This document shows positions 1-9,639 of a stretch of 64,000 nt of DNA, piece after piece. The notes under the pieces are model-generated. The model was given only the letters and a program-made list of their open reading frames with translations, had not been told where the DNA came from and made no database searches. The translations under genes were made by a program, and so were the position numbers. Origin of the DNA: Pseudalgibacter ostreae (GTDB taxonomy: Bacteria > Bacteroidota > Bacteroidia > Flavobacteriales > Flavobacteriaceae); contig NZ_JBHMFC010000077.1 in assembly GCF_042427585.1 (NCBI RefSeq), forward strand, positions 57,098-121,097, read 5' to 3'. The first letter of the stretch is position 1. Each line of letters opens with the position of its first letter.

Positions 1-1688
1 GGCCTGTTATTGGCAGACCAAAGTCGGCAACCTTTAGAACGGTAGACGTAGTAGGCCTGGACACGCTTGTACATGTGGCCAATGGGATTGCCAAAAATGC
101 TAAAAAAGACGAGCAATTAGCGCTTTTTAAGCTGCCCGGTTTCATCAACACAATGATTGAGCATAAATGGCTTGGAAGCAAAACAGGGCAAGGTTTTTAT
201 AAGAAAACAAAAAAAGACGATGGGTCTTCAGAAATCCTATCATTAGACTTAAACACCTTAAAATACAGACCTTCTAAGAAAGCGACATTTGATACTTTAG
301 CCCTCACAAAAACAATAGATAATGTTATAGATCGCTTTACCATCTTAGTCTCAGGAAAAGATAAAGCTGGCAATTTTTACAGAAAAAGCTTTGCTGCCTT
401 ATTTGCGTATGTTTCAAATCGAATTCCTGAAATTACAGACGACTTATATAAAATTGATGATGCCATGAAAGCCGGTTTTGGCTGGCAACACGGCCCCTTT
501 CAAATTTGGGATGCCATTGGGGTGGAAAAAGGCATAGAGATTATGAAAGCCGAAGGGTTAGCTCCTGCCACTTGGGTAAACGAAATGCTAGCAGCGGGTA
601 GCACATCATTTTATACCGTAAAGCACGGTGCTACGTATGCCTATGATGTTAAAAACGAAACTCAAGAAAAAGTTCCTGGACAAGATGCTTTTATCATCTT
701 AGATAATATAAGAACATCAAATAAGGTTTGGCAAAACGCTGGTGTTGTTATTGAAGATTTAGGTGATGGAGTTTTAAACTGTGAGTTTCGGTCTAAAATG
801 AACACAATTGGGGGTGATGTTTTAGCAGGATTAAATAAAGCTATTGATTTAGCTGAAAAAGATTTTCAAGGCTTGATAGTAGGAAATCAAGGTGCAAACT
901 TCTCAGTAGGAGCGAATATCGGCATGATTTTTATGATGGCCGTAGAGCAAGAATACGATGAATTAAACGCCTCTATAAGATATTTCCAAAATACCATGAT
1001 GCGTATGCGATATTCATCTATACCAACCATTTCGGCGCCCCACGGCATGTCATTGGGCGGGGCTTGCGAACTATCCATGCATGCAGATAAAGTAGTAGCA
1101 GCTGCAGAAACATATATGGGATTGGTGGAATTTGGAGTAGGCGTTATCCCTGGTGGTGCGGGCTCTAAGGAAATGGCTTTAAGAGCTTCTGATCTGTTTA
1201 AAAAAGATGACGTAGAATTGAACACATTAAGAGAATACTTTTTAACCATAGCTATGGCAAAGGTCTCCACTTCAGCTTACGAAGCCTTTGATTTAGGTGT
1301 GCTCCAAAAAGGCAAAGACCTTGTAGTGGTTAATAAAGACCGACAAATAGCAACAGCCAAAGCACATGCAATACTTATGGCAGAAGCAGGTTACACCCAA
1401 CCTCCTACACGCCATAACGTAAAAGTATTGGGCAAACAAGCATTGGGCATGTTTCTAGTAGGCACAGACGCCATGCAAGATAGCAATTACATTAGCAAAC
1501 ACGACCAAAAAATTGCCGATAAGCTGGCCTATGTTATGGCTGGAGGCGATTTATCTGAACCGACTTTAGTATCAGAACAATATTTACTCGACTTAGAACG
1601 GGAAGCCTTTCTGAGCTTAGCTACAGAACGCAAAACATTGGAAAGGATCCAACATATGTTGAAGACAGGGAAACCTTTAAGAAATTAA
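1..1688 (+). CDS. fadN: 3-hydroxyacyl-CoA dehydrogenase / enoyl-CoA hydratase, FadN type (5' truncated by window)
   Basis: Multifunctional fatty-acid beta-oxidation enzyme that hydrates enoyl-CoA and oxidises 3-hydroxyacyl-CoA with NAD. The reading frame is open from base 3 with no stop, and the residues before the first possible start (a GTG at 75) read RPKSATFRTVDVVGLD, typical of the dehydrogenase domain, so the gene begins upstream of the window. The C-terminal part is a crotonase (hydratase) domain: GGACELSMHAD carries the first catalytic Glu, and GLVEFGVGVIPGG carries the second. Dehydrogenase before hydratase is the order of Bacillus FadN, not of E. coli FadB. The thiolase and acyl-CoA dehydrogenase genes follow on the same strand, giving a fadN-fadA-fadE operon. 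Family assignment is firm; the symbol is by analogy. Confidence 0.9.
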   Translation, partial: PVIGRPKSATFRTVDVVGLDTLVHVANGIAKNAKKDEQLALFKLPGFINTMIEHKWLGSKTGQGFYKKTKKDDGSSEILSLDLNTLKYRPSKKATFDTLALTKTIDNVIDRFTILVSGKDKAGNFYRKSFAALFAYVSNRIPEITDDLYKIDDAMKAGFGWQHGPFQIWDAIGVEKGIEIMKAEGLAPATWVNEMLAAGSTSFYTVKHGATYAYDVKNETQEKVPGQDAFIILDNIRTSNKVWQNAGVVIEDLGDGVLNCEFRSKMNTIGGDVLAGLNKAIDLAEKDFQGLIVGNQGANFSVGANIGMIFMMAVEQEYDELNASIRYFQNTMMRMRYSSIPTISAPHGMSLGGACELSMHADKVVAAAETYMGLVEFGVGVIPGGAGSKEMALRASDLFKKDDVELNTLREYFLTIAMAKVSTSAYEAFDLGVLQKGKDLVVVNKDRQIATAKAHAILMAEAGYTQPPTRHNVKVLGKQALGMFLVGTDAMQDSNYISKHDQKIADKLAYVMAGGDLSEPTLVSEQYLLDLEREAFLSLATERKTLERIQHMLKTGKPLRN

Positions 1689-1692
1689 ATCT

Positions 1693-1796
1693 ATCTAACC
1701 TCCCAAAAAGAGGTGTTGAAGATTAAAAAAAAATGTATAACTAATAATTTACCCGTAACAGCCCCCTTTTTTTAGAGAGGGTTCAGGGAGAGGAAA
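1693..1796. repeat. intergenic inverted-repeat element, copy 1
   Basis: The spacer between the hydratase/dehydrogenase and thiolase genes has the same plan as the next spacer (2988-3116): a left arm CTAACCTCCC, a middle with AATGTATAA and TTACCCGTAACAG, and a right arm that is roughly the reverse complement of the left (AGAGAGGGTTCAGGGAG). This copy is more degraded than copy 2. It ends directly at the thiolase start codon and may supply part of its translation start region. Confidence 0.55.
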
Positions 1797-2987
1797 ATGA
1801 AACAAGCCTATATAGTCAAAGCATACAGAACCGCCGTTGGCAAAGCGCCAAAAGGCGTATTCCGATTTAAACGAACCGATGAATTGGCTGCTGAAACCAT
1901 TCAGCATATGATGAAGGAATTGCCGAATTTAGACGTTAAAAAAATTGATGATGTTATGGTAGGCAATGCCATGCCCGAAGGTGCCCAAGGACTGAATATG
2001 GCACGTTTTATTTCTTTAATTGGATTAAAATCTATAGAAGTTCCAGGGGTTACGGTTAACCGGTTTTGTTCATCGGGAATAGAAACCATTGCTATGGCTA
2101 CCGCTAAGATCCAATCTGGCATGGCAGATTGTATTATTGCCGGTGGTGCAGAAAGCATGAGCTCCGTACCCATGTCTGGTTATAAGCCCGAATTAAATTA
2201 TGATATCGTTACCTCTGGACACCCCGACTATTATTGGGGAATGGGCAATACGGCAGAAGCGGTTGCAAAACAATTTAAAGTATCTCGTAACGATCAAGAT
2301 GAGTTTGCATATAACTCCCATATGAAAGCTTTAAAGGCACAAGCCGAAAACCGTTTTCAAGACCAAATAGTACCTATTAAGGTTGAACAAATTTATGTGG
2401 ATGCTAATGGAAAGAAAATCACAAAAAAATACACCGTTACCAAGGATGAAGGTCCTCGAGCAGGAACAAATGTAGAGGTATTAGCAAAATTACGTCCTGT
2501 TTTTGCTCAAGGCGGAAGTGTTACAGCTGGTAACTCCTCACAAATGAGCGATGGCGCAGCGTTTGTAATCGTTATGAGTGAAGCCATGGTGAAAGAATTG
2601 AATTTAGAACCTATTGCCCGTTTAGTGAATTATGCTGCAGCTGGAGTAGAACCCCGAATTATGGGCATTGGTCCCGTAAAAGCCATTCCTAAAGCATTAA
2701 AATTAGCAGGCTTAAAACAAACCGATTTAGAATTGATCGAGTTAAATGAGGCCTTCGCATCGCAATCTATAGCGGTAATGCGGGAACTAAACCTCAACCC
2801 CGATATTGTAAATGTAAATGGTGGCGCCATTGCCTTAGGCCATCCTTTAGGCTGTACTGGCGCAAAACTATCCGTACAACTATTTGACGAAATGCGAAAA
2901 CGAGATATGGTAGGAAAATATGGAGCAGTAACCATGTGTGTAGGCACAGGACAAGGGGCTTGCGGTATTTTCGAATTTCTTAAATAA
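1797..2987 (+). CDS. fadA: acetyl-CoA C-acyltransferase (3-ketoacyl-CoA thiolase)
   Basis: Last enzyme of the beta-oxidation cycle; it cleaves 3-ketoacyl-CoA with CoA to give acetyl-CoA and a shortened acyl-CoA. The 396-residue length is normal for thiolases. The nucleophilic Cys91 sits in NRFCSSGIE, the substrate-binding loop reads GGAESMS, the conserved NEAFASQ and NGGAIALGHPLGCTGA motifs carry the active-site Asn and His, and CVGTGQG near the C-terminus carries the second catalytic Cys. It is the middle gene of the fadN-fadA-fadE operon. Degradative thiolase (FadA) is more likely than biosynthetic acetoacetyl-CoA thiolase because of the neighbours; sequence alone does not separate them cleanly. 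Confidence 0.93.
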   Translation: MKQAYIVKAYRTAVGKAPKGVFRFKRTDELAAETIQHMMKELPNLDVKKIDDVMVGNAMPEGAQGLNMARFISLIGLKSIEVPGVTVNRFCSSGIETIAMATAKIQSGMADCIIAGGAESMSSVPMSGYKPELNYDIVTSGHPDYYWGMGNTAEAVAKQFKVSRNDQDEFAYNSHMKALKAQAENRFQDQIVPIKVEQIYVDANGKKITKKYTVTKDEGPRAGTNVEVLAKLRPVFAQGGSVTAGNSSQMSDGAAFVIVMSEAMVKELNLEPIARLVNYAAAGVEPRIMGIGPVKAIPKALKLAGLKQTDLELIELNEAFASQSIAVMRELNLNPDIVNVNGGAIALGHPLGCTGAKLSVQLFDEMRKRDMVGKYGAVTMCVGTGQGACGIFEFLK

Positions 2988-3116
2988 GAAAAGCCCCACC
3001 TAACCTCCCCGAAGGGGAGGAACAATTGTGAAAACAAAAAATTTAAAATAAATGTATAATTAAAAATCTACCCGTAACAGTGCTCCCCCCTTTGGGGGAG
3101 TTAGGGGGGGCTTATC
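2988..3116. repeat. intergenic inverted-repeat element, copy 2 (about 20-bp terminal inverted repeats)
   Basis: The element starts AAGCCCCACCTAACCTCCCC near 2991 and ends GGGGGAGTTAGGGGGGGCTT near 3114. The end is nearly the reverse complement of the start. Inside the ends are two local palindromes, CCTCCCCGAAGGGGAGG and CTCCCCCCTTTGGGGGAG, around an AT-rich centre with AATGTATAA and CTACCCGTAACAG that is shared with copy 1. It fills almost the whole spacer between the thiolase and acyl-CoA dehydrogenase genes. It resembles a small non-autonomous palindromic repeat; no gene is seen in it. Confidence 0.65.
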
Positions 3117-4919
3117 ATGGAAAAATCAAACAAAGACCTTCTAAGAGGCGGTCAATTTATAGTAAAAGAAACCCAGTGCAAAGACGTGTTTACTCCAGAA
3201 GATTTTTCTGAGGAACAAAAAATGATGAAAGAAGCGGTTATTGAATTTAACGACCGAGAAATCATACCTAATAGAGCTAAGTTTGAAGCTAAAGACTATG
3301 CTTTAACCGAAACCTGCATGAAAAAAGCTGGAGAGCTAGGATTCTTAGGCGTATCTGTTCCGGAAACCTACGGCGGATTAGGGATGGACTTTGTCTCTAC
3401 AATGCTTACTTGCGATTATATTTCAAGCGGGACAGGCTCTTTTAGCACTGCTTTTGGGGCGCATACGGGAATTGGCACGATGCCCATTACCTTATACGGA
3501 ACAGAAGAGCAGAAACAAAAATACGTACCTAAACTGGCCACTGGCGAATGGTTTGGAGCCTATGCGCTTACAGAACCTGGTGCTGGTAGTGATGCCAATT
3601 CGGGAAAAACTACGGCAACACTTTCTGAAGATGGTAAAAGCTATAAGATTAACGGACAGAAAATGTGGATTTCAAACGCTGGTTTCTGTCAATTGTTTAT
3701 CGTTTTTGCCCGTATCGAAGATGATAAAAACATAACAGGATTCATTCTTGAAAACGACCCTAATAATGGCATCACTTTAGGTGAAGAAGAACACAAGTTA
3801 GGAATTCGTGCCTCTTCTACACGACAAGTGTTTTTTAACGATACCATTATACCTATCGAGAATATGTTATCGGAAAGAGGAAATGGTTTTAAAATTGCCA
3901 TGAATTCTTTAAATATTGGACGAATTAAATTGGCTGCAGCCTGTTTGGACTCCCAAAGACGTATTACTACAACAGGTGTACAATATGCCTTAGAGCGCAA
4001 GCAGTTTAAAACACCTATTGCAGATTTCGGAGCTATTAAAGTGAAATTAGCAGAAATGGCTACCAACACCTATGCTGGAGAATCGGCTACTTATAGAGCT
4101 GCCAAAGATATTGAAGACCGTATTGCTTTACGGAAGGCTGCTGGCAATACAGACCAAGAAGCAGAACTTAAAGCTGTAGAAGAATATGCTATAGAATGCT
4201 CTATTTTAAAAGTAGCTGTTTCTGAAGATGTACAAAAGTGTGCCGATGAAGGCATTCAGATATTTGGTGGCATGGGCTTCTCTGAAGACACTCCCATGGA
4301 AGCCGCATGGCGAGATGCTCGAATTACAAGAATTTACGAAGGCACAAACGAGATAAATCGTATGCATTGTGTGGGCATGTTAGTAAAAAAAGCGATGAAA
4401 GGCCATGTAGATTTACTTGGCCCTGCCACAGCAGTAGGGAATGAACTGATGAGCATCCCCTCTTTTGATACACCGGATTATTCTGAATTATTTTCAGAAG
4501 AAAAAGAAATGATTGCCAAGCTTAAAAAAGTCTTTTTATTAGTTGCTGGTGCTGCGGTTCAAAAATTTGGGACAGAAATTGATAAAGAACAACAATTATT
4601 ATTAGCAGCGTCGGATATTTTAATTGAAATCTATATGGCAGAATCTACCATATTACGAACAGAAAAAAATGCAAAACGTTTTGGAGAAGACACCCAGAAA
4701 ACACAAATTGCGATGGCTAAATTATATTTATACCACACCGTAGATATTGTTGAGAAAAACGGAAAAGAAAGTATTATTTCTTTTGCTGAAGGTGACGAAC
4801 AACGTATGATGCTTATGGGCTTAAGACGCTTTACTAAATACGTAAACTATCCTGATATTGTAGATATAAGAAGAGAAATTGCAGAAAAAGTAAAGGCAGA
4901 AAAACAATATTGCTTTTAA
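3117..4919 (+). CDS. fadE: acyl-CoA dehydrogenase, ~600-residue FadE/YusJ type
   Basis: FAD enzyme that starts beta-oxidation by oxidising acyl-CoA to trans-2-enoyl-CoA. The 600 residues contain the classic N-terminal helical, middle beta and C-terminal helical domains in the first ~410 positions: ALTEPGAGSDA for substrate/FAD binding, MWISNAGF, and IYEGTNEINR carrying the catalytic Glu. A further ~180-residue C-terminal extension (from about residue 420) fits the long YusJ-like subfamily rather than the ~380-residue short-chain enzymes such as the one at 29540-30682. It is the last gene of the fad operon and is followed by a strong hairpin at 4947-4977. Confidence 0.92.
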   Translation: MEKSNKDLLRGGQFIVKETQCKDVFTPEDFSEEQKMMKEAVIEFNDREIIPNRAKFEAKDYALTETCMKKAGELGFLGVSVPETYGGLGMDFVSTMLTCDYISSGTGSFSTAFGAHTGIGTMPITLYGTEEQKQKYVPKLATGEWFGAYALTEPGAGSDANSGKTTATLSEDGKSYKINGQKMWISNAGFCQLFIVFARIEDDKNITGFILENDPNNGITLGEEEHKLGIRASSTRQVFFNDTIIPIENMLSERGNGFKIAMNSLNIGRIKLAAACLDSQRRITTTGVQYALERKQFKTPIADFGAIKVKLAEMATNTYAGESATYRAAKDIEDRIALRKAAGNTDQEAELKAVEEYAIECSILKVAVSEDVQKCADEGIQIFGGMGFSEDTPMEAAWRDARITRIYEGTNEINRMHCVGMLVKKAMKGHVDLLGPATAVGNELMSIPSFDTPDYSELFSEEKEMIAKLKKVFLLVAGAAVQKFGTEIDKEQQLLLAASDILIEIYMAESTILRTEKNAKRFGEDTQKTQIAMAKLYLYHTVDIVEKNGKESIISFAEGDEQRMMLMGLRRFTKYVNYPDIVDIRREIAEKVKAEKQYCF

Positions 4920-4946
4920 AAATTAAAAAAACGTAATTCTAACTCC

Positions 4947-4977
4947 AAAAACGCTTTGAAATGTTCGAAGCGTTTTT
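4947..4977 (+). terminator. terminator of the fad operon
   Basis: Stem AAAAACGCTT / AAGCGTTTTT, extended inward by GAA/TTC across a T·G mismatch, with a short loop and a T-run. It lies 28 bp after the acyl-CoA dehydrogenase stop. Confidence 0.75.
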
Positions 4978-5027
4978 ATATTTGACGAGGCCTAGTCATG
5001 CTTAAAGTTAAATAATAACATTGTTTT

Positions 5028-6155
5028 ATGAACGCAATACATCGCGTGGAGTTTATATGGAACTTCACAAGAAAAAACAAACCAGATGATTGTTTCGATA
5101 AAATTTATTTTAACAATTCACCTTTACACATCCATTATAAGACGAACCATTTAGCTCCAAAAGTTATAGCCATCAGTCTATTCCCTTCTTATTTAACACA
5201 TAAAGTAATTAAACATGATGCGTATCATTTAAAAAAAATAAAGCAATTCAATCTTAAGGGCGCCGGAATAACATTTGATAACTCCTTCAAATTAAAAAAA
5301 TTAATTCCAAGACTTGAACATGCTTTTAATATTTCATATGAATATAATTTCGGGCATATAACAGAAAAAAAATGTGCATTTTTGTTAAATACATTACATG
5401 AAATGCTTAAGAAACGTTTTGACCAAAAAGAAGAACAAAACAATTATCTTCTATTCTGGGATACCTTTACCAAAGACATCTTTAATTCTATAAACCAAGG
5501 AAAAACCTCATTATTTGTTGCTTATGACGACAAAAAACCTATAAGCATTTCTTTGAATTACCATATAGCAGACTGCATGATGCATAGTGAAATTAATGCT
5601 TTTGATGTCGATTACAGTAAATATGGATTAGGACATCTAGGCAATAAGCTACTCATAAATTGGTGCATCCATAATAAATATCGTTTTTTAGATATGGGCA
5701 ATGGACTTATGGGCTACAAACAGCATATATGTAATACCTTCTATGATTTTGAATACTACATTTACTATAAAAAAAAATCAGTTTTTGCTTTTGTTTTAGC
5801 GCATAAAGAGGTTTTAAAACTCCATACAAAAAATCTAATAAAACTATTAATACTAAAATTAAACACCATAAAACAAAAGATCACTAAAATAAGAATAACA
5901 AAAAAACCTAATACTAAAAACTTAAATTACACTAGGGAAACCCTCCATGCGAAACCTCAGATAAGAGCCCATGATTTAAAATCTATCCATATAGACGATT
6001 ATAAATATTCCTTTTTAAGAAAACCGATTTACGATTATCTGTATGACACTAAACAGCACATTAACACTATTTCAGTATACGAAATAACCTCAAATAAAAA
6101 TAGTTTCTTAATAAAAGGAAGTACTGGCGATTTAATACTTAATTTCGAATACTAA
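5028..6155 (+). CDS. GNAT-fold acyltransferase (BioF2/FemAB-like)
   Basis: Protein of 375 residues whose middle part looks like the Acetyltransf_6 (BioF2/CelD-like) branch of the GNAT fold. Residues ~165-200 read KPISISLNYHIADCMMHSEI, a beta-strand pattern expected for acceptor binding. Residues ~217-235 read FLDMGNGLMGYKQH, matching the family pattern FDFGRGxxxYK near the C-terminal half of the domain. The last ~130 residues are Lys/Asn/Ile-rich, with no recognisable domain. There is no signal peptide, so it should be cytoplasmic. It stands alone after the fad terminator. Such enzymes often act in cell-envelope or polysaccharide modification, but the substrate cannot be told from sequence. 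Confidence 0.6.
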   Translation: MNAIHRVEFIWNFTRKNKPDDCFDKIYFNNSPLHIHYKTNHLAPKVIAISLFPSYLTHKVIKHDAYHLKKIKQFNLKGAGITFDNSFKLKKLIPRLEHAFNISYEYNFGHITEKKCAFLLNTLHEMLKKRFDQKEEQNNYLLFWDTFTKDIFNSINQGKTSLFVAYDDKKPISISLNYHIADCMMHSEINAFDVDYSKYGLGHLGNKLLINWCIHNKYRFLDMGNGLMGYKQHICNTFYDFEYYIYYKKKSVFAFVLAHKEVLKLHTKNLIKLLILKLNTIKQKITKIRITKKPNTKNLNYTRETLHAKPQIRAHDLKSIHIDDYKYSFLRKPIYDYLYDTKQHINTISVYEITSNKNSFLIKGSTGDLILNFEY

Positions 6156-6304
6156 CTATTACAGAAAACAACATGTTTTGTTAAGCCGTCCATTTAGAAT
6201 ACACATGCTTTTTAAGCTGACAATTTAGTAAGTTTAAAAAAAATGGTACATGCATATAAAAACACTGATAAAAAATTTGGTTTAAATCTGCTAACAAGAC
6301 CATC

Positions 6305-7951
6305 ATGATATTTAAAATTTACGTTTTAATCGCTTCTCTTCTATGCGCTACCTTCAGTGCCCAAGGACAATCCTTTTCAAGAAAAGAAAATTTCACCAGA
6401 CAAGACACTCTAAGAGGAAGCATTACACCAGAGCGGTCGTGGTGGGACTTAACTTACTATCATTTAGATATACAGGTAAAACCTGAGCTGAAATTTATTT
6501 CAGGAAAAAACACCATTCAATATAAAGTTTTAAAAACCAACTCGGTCATGCAAATTGATTTGCAAGCCCCTTTAAAGATCACAAAAGCGATTCAAAACAA
6601 TAAGGTCTTGAAAATAAAACAAGATGGAAATGCCCATTTTATAACACTAATTAAAAACCAAAACATAAACGACATCAACACTCTTGATATTTACTATGAA
6701 GGCCACCCAAAAGAAGCCATTAACGCCCCATGGGATGGCGGTATCTCTTGGAAAAAAGACCATAAAGGCAACCCGTTTATAGCCTCATCATGCCAAGGTT
6801 TGGGCGCTAGTGTTTGGTGGCCTTGTAAAGACCATATGTATGATGAAGTAGATAGCATGTTAATAAGTGTTAATGTACCAAAAAGTCTCATAAATATTTC
6901 TAATGGGAAGTTAAGACGTGTAGAACAATATGGAGATACAAAAACTTACCATTGGTTTGTAGGAAATCCAATAAATAATTACGGCGTAAATATAAATATA
7001 GGAGATTATGCCCATTTTTCTGAAACGTATAATGGTATCGCTGGGAACTTGACCATGGATTACTACGTACTACAAGATCATTTAAAAAAGGCCAAAACGC
7101 ATTTTAAACAAGCTCCAAAAATGATGGAAGCTTTTGAACATTGGTTCGGTCCATATCCTTTTTATAAAGATGGCTATAAGTTAGTAGAAGTACCCTATCT
7201 AGGAATGGAGCACCAAAGCTCTGTAACCTACGGCAATCAATTTAAAAATGGCTATTTAGGAGCAGACTTATCTGGCACTGGTTGGGGATTAAAATTCGAT
7301 TTTATAATTATCCACGAATCTGGGCACGAATGGTTTGCAAACAGCATCACGAACAAAGATATTGCCGATATGTGGATTCATGAAAGCTTTACAACTTATT
7401 CTGAAAATCTGTACTTAGAGTATTATTACGGTAAAGAAGCGTCTTCCGCCTACGTTGTGGGCACACGTAAAAATATTAAAAATGACACACCCATTATAGG
7501 GTTCTACAATGTGAATAAAGAAGGCTCCACAGATATGTATTACAAAGGAGCCAATATGCTGCACACACTGCGCCTATGGATTAATGATGATGAAAAGTGG
7601 CGTCATATTTTACGTGGACTAAATGCCCGTTTTTATCACCAAACCGTTACTACACAAGAAATCGAACATTATATTAGTGAGGCATCTGGCATAGACCTTG
7701 AAGCTTTTTTCAATCAGTATTTAAGAACTGTAAATATTCCAACTTTAGAATATAGTATTGAAAAAAAACTATTAAAATACCGGTGGACACAAACTGTTGA
7801 GAATTTTGAAATGCCTGTTAAAATGACCGTAGATGGTGTAGAGCACTGGATCCTCCCAAAACCAGCATGGCAAACATTAAAACTTCCGTCCCCTATACCG
7901 TCCATTATCTTTGATGAGGGTTTTTACATAAAAAAAAATAGATCCCGATAG
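6305..7951 (+). CDS. secreted M1 family metallopeptidase
   Basis: Zinc aminopeptidase-type enzyme, probably periplasmic or extracellular. Residues 1-22 (MIFKIYVLIASLLCATFSAQ...) form a signal peptide. The M1 N-terminal beta domain spans ~45-240. The exopeptidase motif appears as LGMEH (299-303; usual form GxMEN). The zinc site is HESGH at 337-341, followed by exactly 18 residues and Glu360 (WIHESF), the complete HExxH-x18-E signature. At 548 residues it is shorter than the ~850-residue aminopeptidase N class and lacks its large C-terminal helical domain; Bacteroidota have many such short M1 proteins. It is monocistronic, facing the minus-strand MoxR operon across a shared hairpin. Confidence 0.88.
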   Translation: MIFKIYVLIASLLCATFSAQGQSFSRKENFTRQDTLRGSITPERSWWDLTYYHLDIQVKPELKFISGKNTIQYKVLKTNSVMQIDLQAPLKITKAIQNNKVLKIKQDGNAHFITLIKNQNINDINTLDIYYEGHPKEAINAPWDGGISWKKDHKGNPFIASSCQGLGASVWWPCKDHMYDEVDSMLISVNVPKSLINISNGKLRRVEQYGDTKTYHWFVGNPINNYGVNINIGDYAHFSETYNGIAGNLTMDYYVLQDHLKKAKTHFKQAPKMMEAFEHWFGPYPFYKDGYKLVEVPYLGMEHQSSVTYGNQFKNGYLGADLSGTGWGLKFDFIIIHESGHEWFANSITNKDIADMWIHESFTTYSENLYLEYYYGKEASSAYVVGTRKNIKNDTPIIGFYNVNKEGSTDMYYKGANMLHTLRLWINDDEKWRHILRGLNARFYHQTVTTQEIEHYISEASGIDLEAFFNQYLRTVNIPTLEYSIEKKLLKYRWTQTVENFEMPVKMTVDGVEHWILPKPAWQTLKLPSPIPSIIFDEGFYIKKNRSR

Positions 7952-7998
7952 TCTGCTCTTTAAAACGTTTAAAAAGAATCACAAAACGCAAATAAAAA

Positions 7999-8029
7999 AC
8001 GCATAATCCAAAAACTTTGAATTATGCGT
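7999..8029 (-). terminator. terminator between M1 peptidase and MoxR operon
   Basis: Inverted repeat ACGCATAAT / ATTATGCGT, extended by CAA/TTG across a mismatch. Read on the minus strand it is followed by a run of T, so it best serves the moxR-VWA operon. It may also stop the convergent peptidase transcript. Confidence 0.65.
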
Positions 8030-8057
8030 AAATAGTTTGATATTGAGTTGTTATTAT

Positions 8058-9524
8058 CTAAATACCACTTATAAAACGACCATAAGGATCTTTAAACTGT
8101 ATGCCTTCGGTAAATCGAGACTTACTTAATTGCTTAAATTCCACTAAAGCCCAAAGCACAAACTCCTTAAGAAAATAGGAATCTGCCTTTGCTAGATTGG
8201 GCTGATATTTTCCTAATAAGTCATCTAATGGTGTTATGGCCTCTAAAATGGCTTTATATTCTTTGTCGCGTAAATCATCTAAAAGCTCAAATCCTTCTTT
8301 CTGATTAAAAAACCAAGATACAATAGCATCATAAGGCCCTTCATCCTCTTGCTTCATCAACTTGTCCAACTTCGGAAAAAACTCTTCAAACAAACGTCCT
8401 ACAGCCTGACCTATTAGATTATAGGCTACCATGGCCGCTCCTTCCTGTTCGCCTTCATAAACCAATTCCACTTTACCTGTTATAGATGGTATAATCCCAA
8501 TAAAATCACTTAACCTTAGAGTTGTTTTCTCATCACCGCTCAATAAAGCACGACGTTCGGCAGTACTCAACAGGTTTTCTAAAGCAGTGATACTTAAACG
8601 CGCGCTTACCCCACTTTTAGCATCTATCCACTCACTCTCTCGGGCTTCGAAAACAATTTGTTCTAATAAATCTCGTGCTAGGTCCGGTATGCTTACGGCT
8701 TGGCTTTGCCCTTCCATCACTCTCGCCTCTTGCTCGGTTATTAATCTAGCAGTTTCAATATCTGTTGGATAATGCGTTAATATTTGCGATCCAATCCTAT
8801 CTTTCAAGGGAGTTACAATACTACCTCTATTGGTATAATCTTCTGGGTTTGCCGTAAATAAAAACTGAATATCCAAAGGCAAGCGAAGTTTAAAACCTCT
8901 AATTTGAATATCCCCTTCCTGCAAAATATTAAATAAAGCCACTTGAATTCTGGCCTGCAAATCGGGAAGCTCATTAATAACGAAAATACACCGATTTGCC
9001 CTGGGAATCATACCATAATGGATTACACGATCATCGGCATAGCTCAATTTTAAATTAGCCGCTTTAATAGGATCCACATCTCCTATAATATCGGCAACCG
9101 TTACATCGGGAGTGGCTAGTTTTTCGGCAAAGCGCTCGCTTCTGTGCAGCCAGCCTACAGGAGTATCATCACCCTTTTCATTAATCAATTCTTTGGCATA
9201 TCGCGAAATCGGATTTAGCGGATCATCGTTAATTTCAGAGCCTTCAACTACAGGAATATAATCATCTAGCAAATTGAGCATTAAGCGTGCTAAACGTGTT
9301 TTTGCCTGTCCTCGAAGACCTAGTAAATTGATATTATGCCGAGATAAGATAGCTCGCTCCAGTTCTGGGATTACGGTATTTTCATAACCGTGCACCCCTT
9401 CAAAAGTGACTTCTTTGTTTTTTAATTTCTGAATTAAATTTTCTCTTAATTCATCTTTTATAGATCTGCTTATATAACCTGCCTTTTTAAGTTCACCTAA
9501 TGTTTGTATGTTTTCTGTATTCAT
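8058..9524 (-). CDS. MoxR/ChlI-like AAA+ ATPase
   Basis: AAA+ ATPase of the MoxR / magnesium-chelatase subunit I group, 488 residues. The Walker A region is GLRGQAKT (residues 69-76), the MoxR form of the P-loop. Downstream, INELPDLQARIQVALFNILQEG carries the Walker B/sensor region, and FTANPEDYTNRGSIVTPLKDR the sensor 1 and arginine-finger region typical of ChlI-like proteins. It is longer than the usual ~330-residue MoxR, with a C-terminal extension of ~150 residues. The VWA-domain gene lies immediately upstream in transcription order (9640-10770), and MoxR plus VWA pairs usually act as chaperones inserting metals or assembling complexes. The client is unknown. Confidence 0.85.
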   Translation of the reverse strand: MNTENIQTLGELKKAGYISRSIKDELRENLIQKLKNKEVTFEGVHGYENTVIPELERAILSRHNINLLGLRGQAKTRLARLMLNLLDDYIPVVEGSEINDDPLNPISRYAKELINEKGDDTPVGWLHRSERFAEKLATPDVTVADIIGDVDPIKAANLKLSYADDRVIHYGMIPRANRCIFVINELPDLQARIQVALFNILQEGDIQIRGFKLRLPLDIQFLFTANPEDYTNRGSIVTPLKDRIGSQILTHYPTDIETARLITEQEARVMEGQSQAVSIPDLARDLLEQIVFEARESEWIDAKSGVSARLSITALENLLSTAERRALLSGDEKTTLRLSDFIGIIPSITGKVELVYEGEQEGAAMVAYNLIGQAVGRLFEEFFPKLDKLMKQEDEGPYDAIVSWFFNQKEGFELLDDLRDKEYKAILEAITPLDDLLGKYQPNLAKADSYFLKEFVLWALVEFKQLSKSRFTEGIQFKDPYGRFISGI

Positions 9525-9639
9525 ATATTATTTTTCCTCGTGCTTTTCGCTCTCCAATGAAGAGAGAACCACTATGGATATGTTTTTAGTTATTCCATTC
9601 ATTTTAATGAGCCTTCCTTTTCGGAAAGCTGTATACGGA

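Noticed and set aside
887..1270. Minus-strand open frame of 127 codons inside the hydratase/dehydrogenase gene
   Set aside because: It lies fully inside a well-supported gene and has no recognisable motif.
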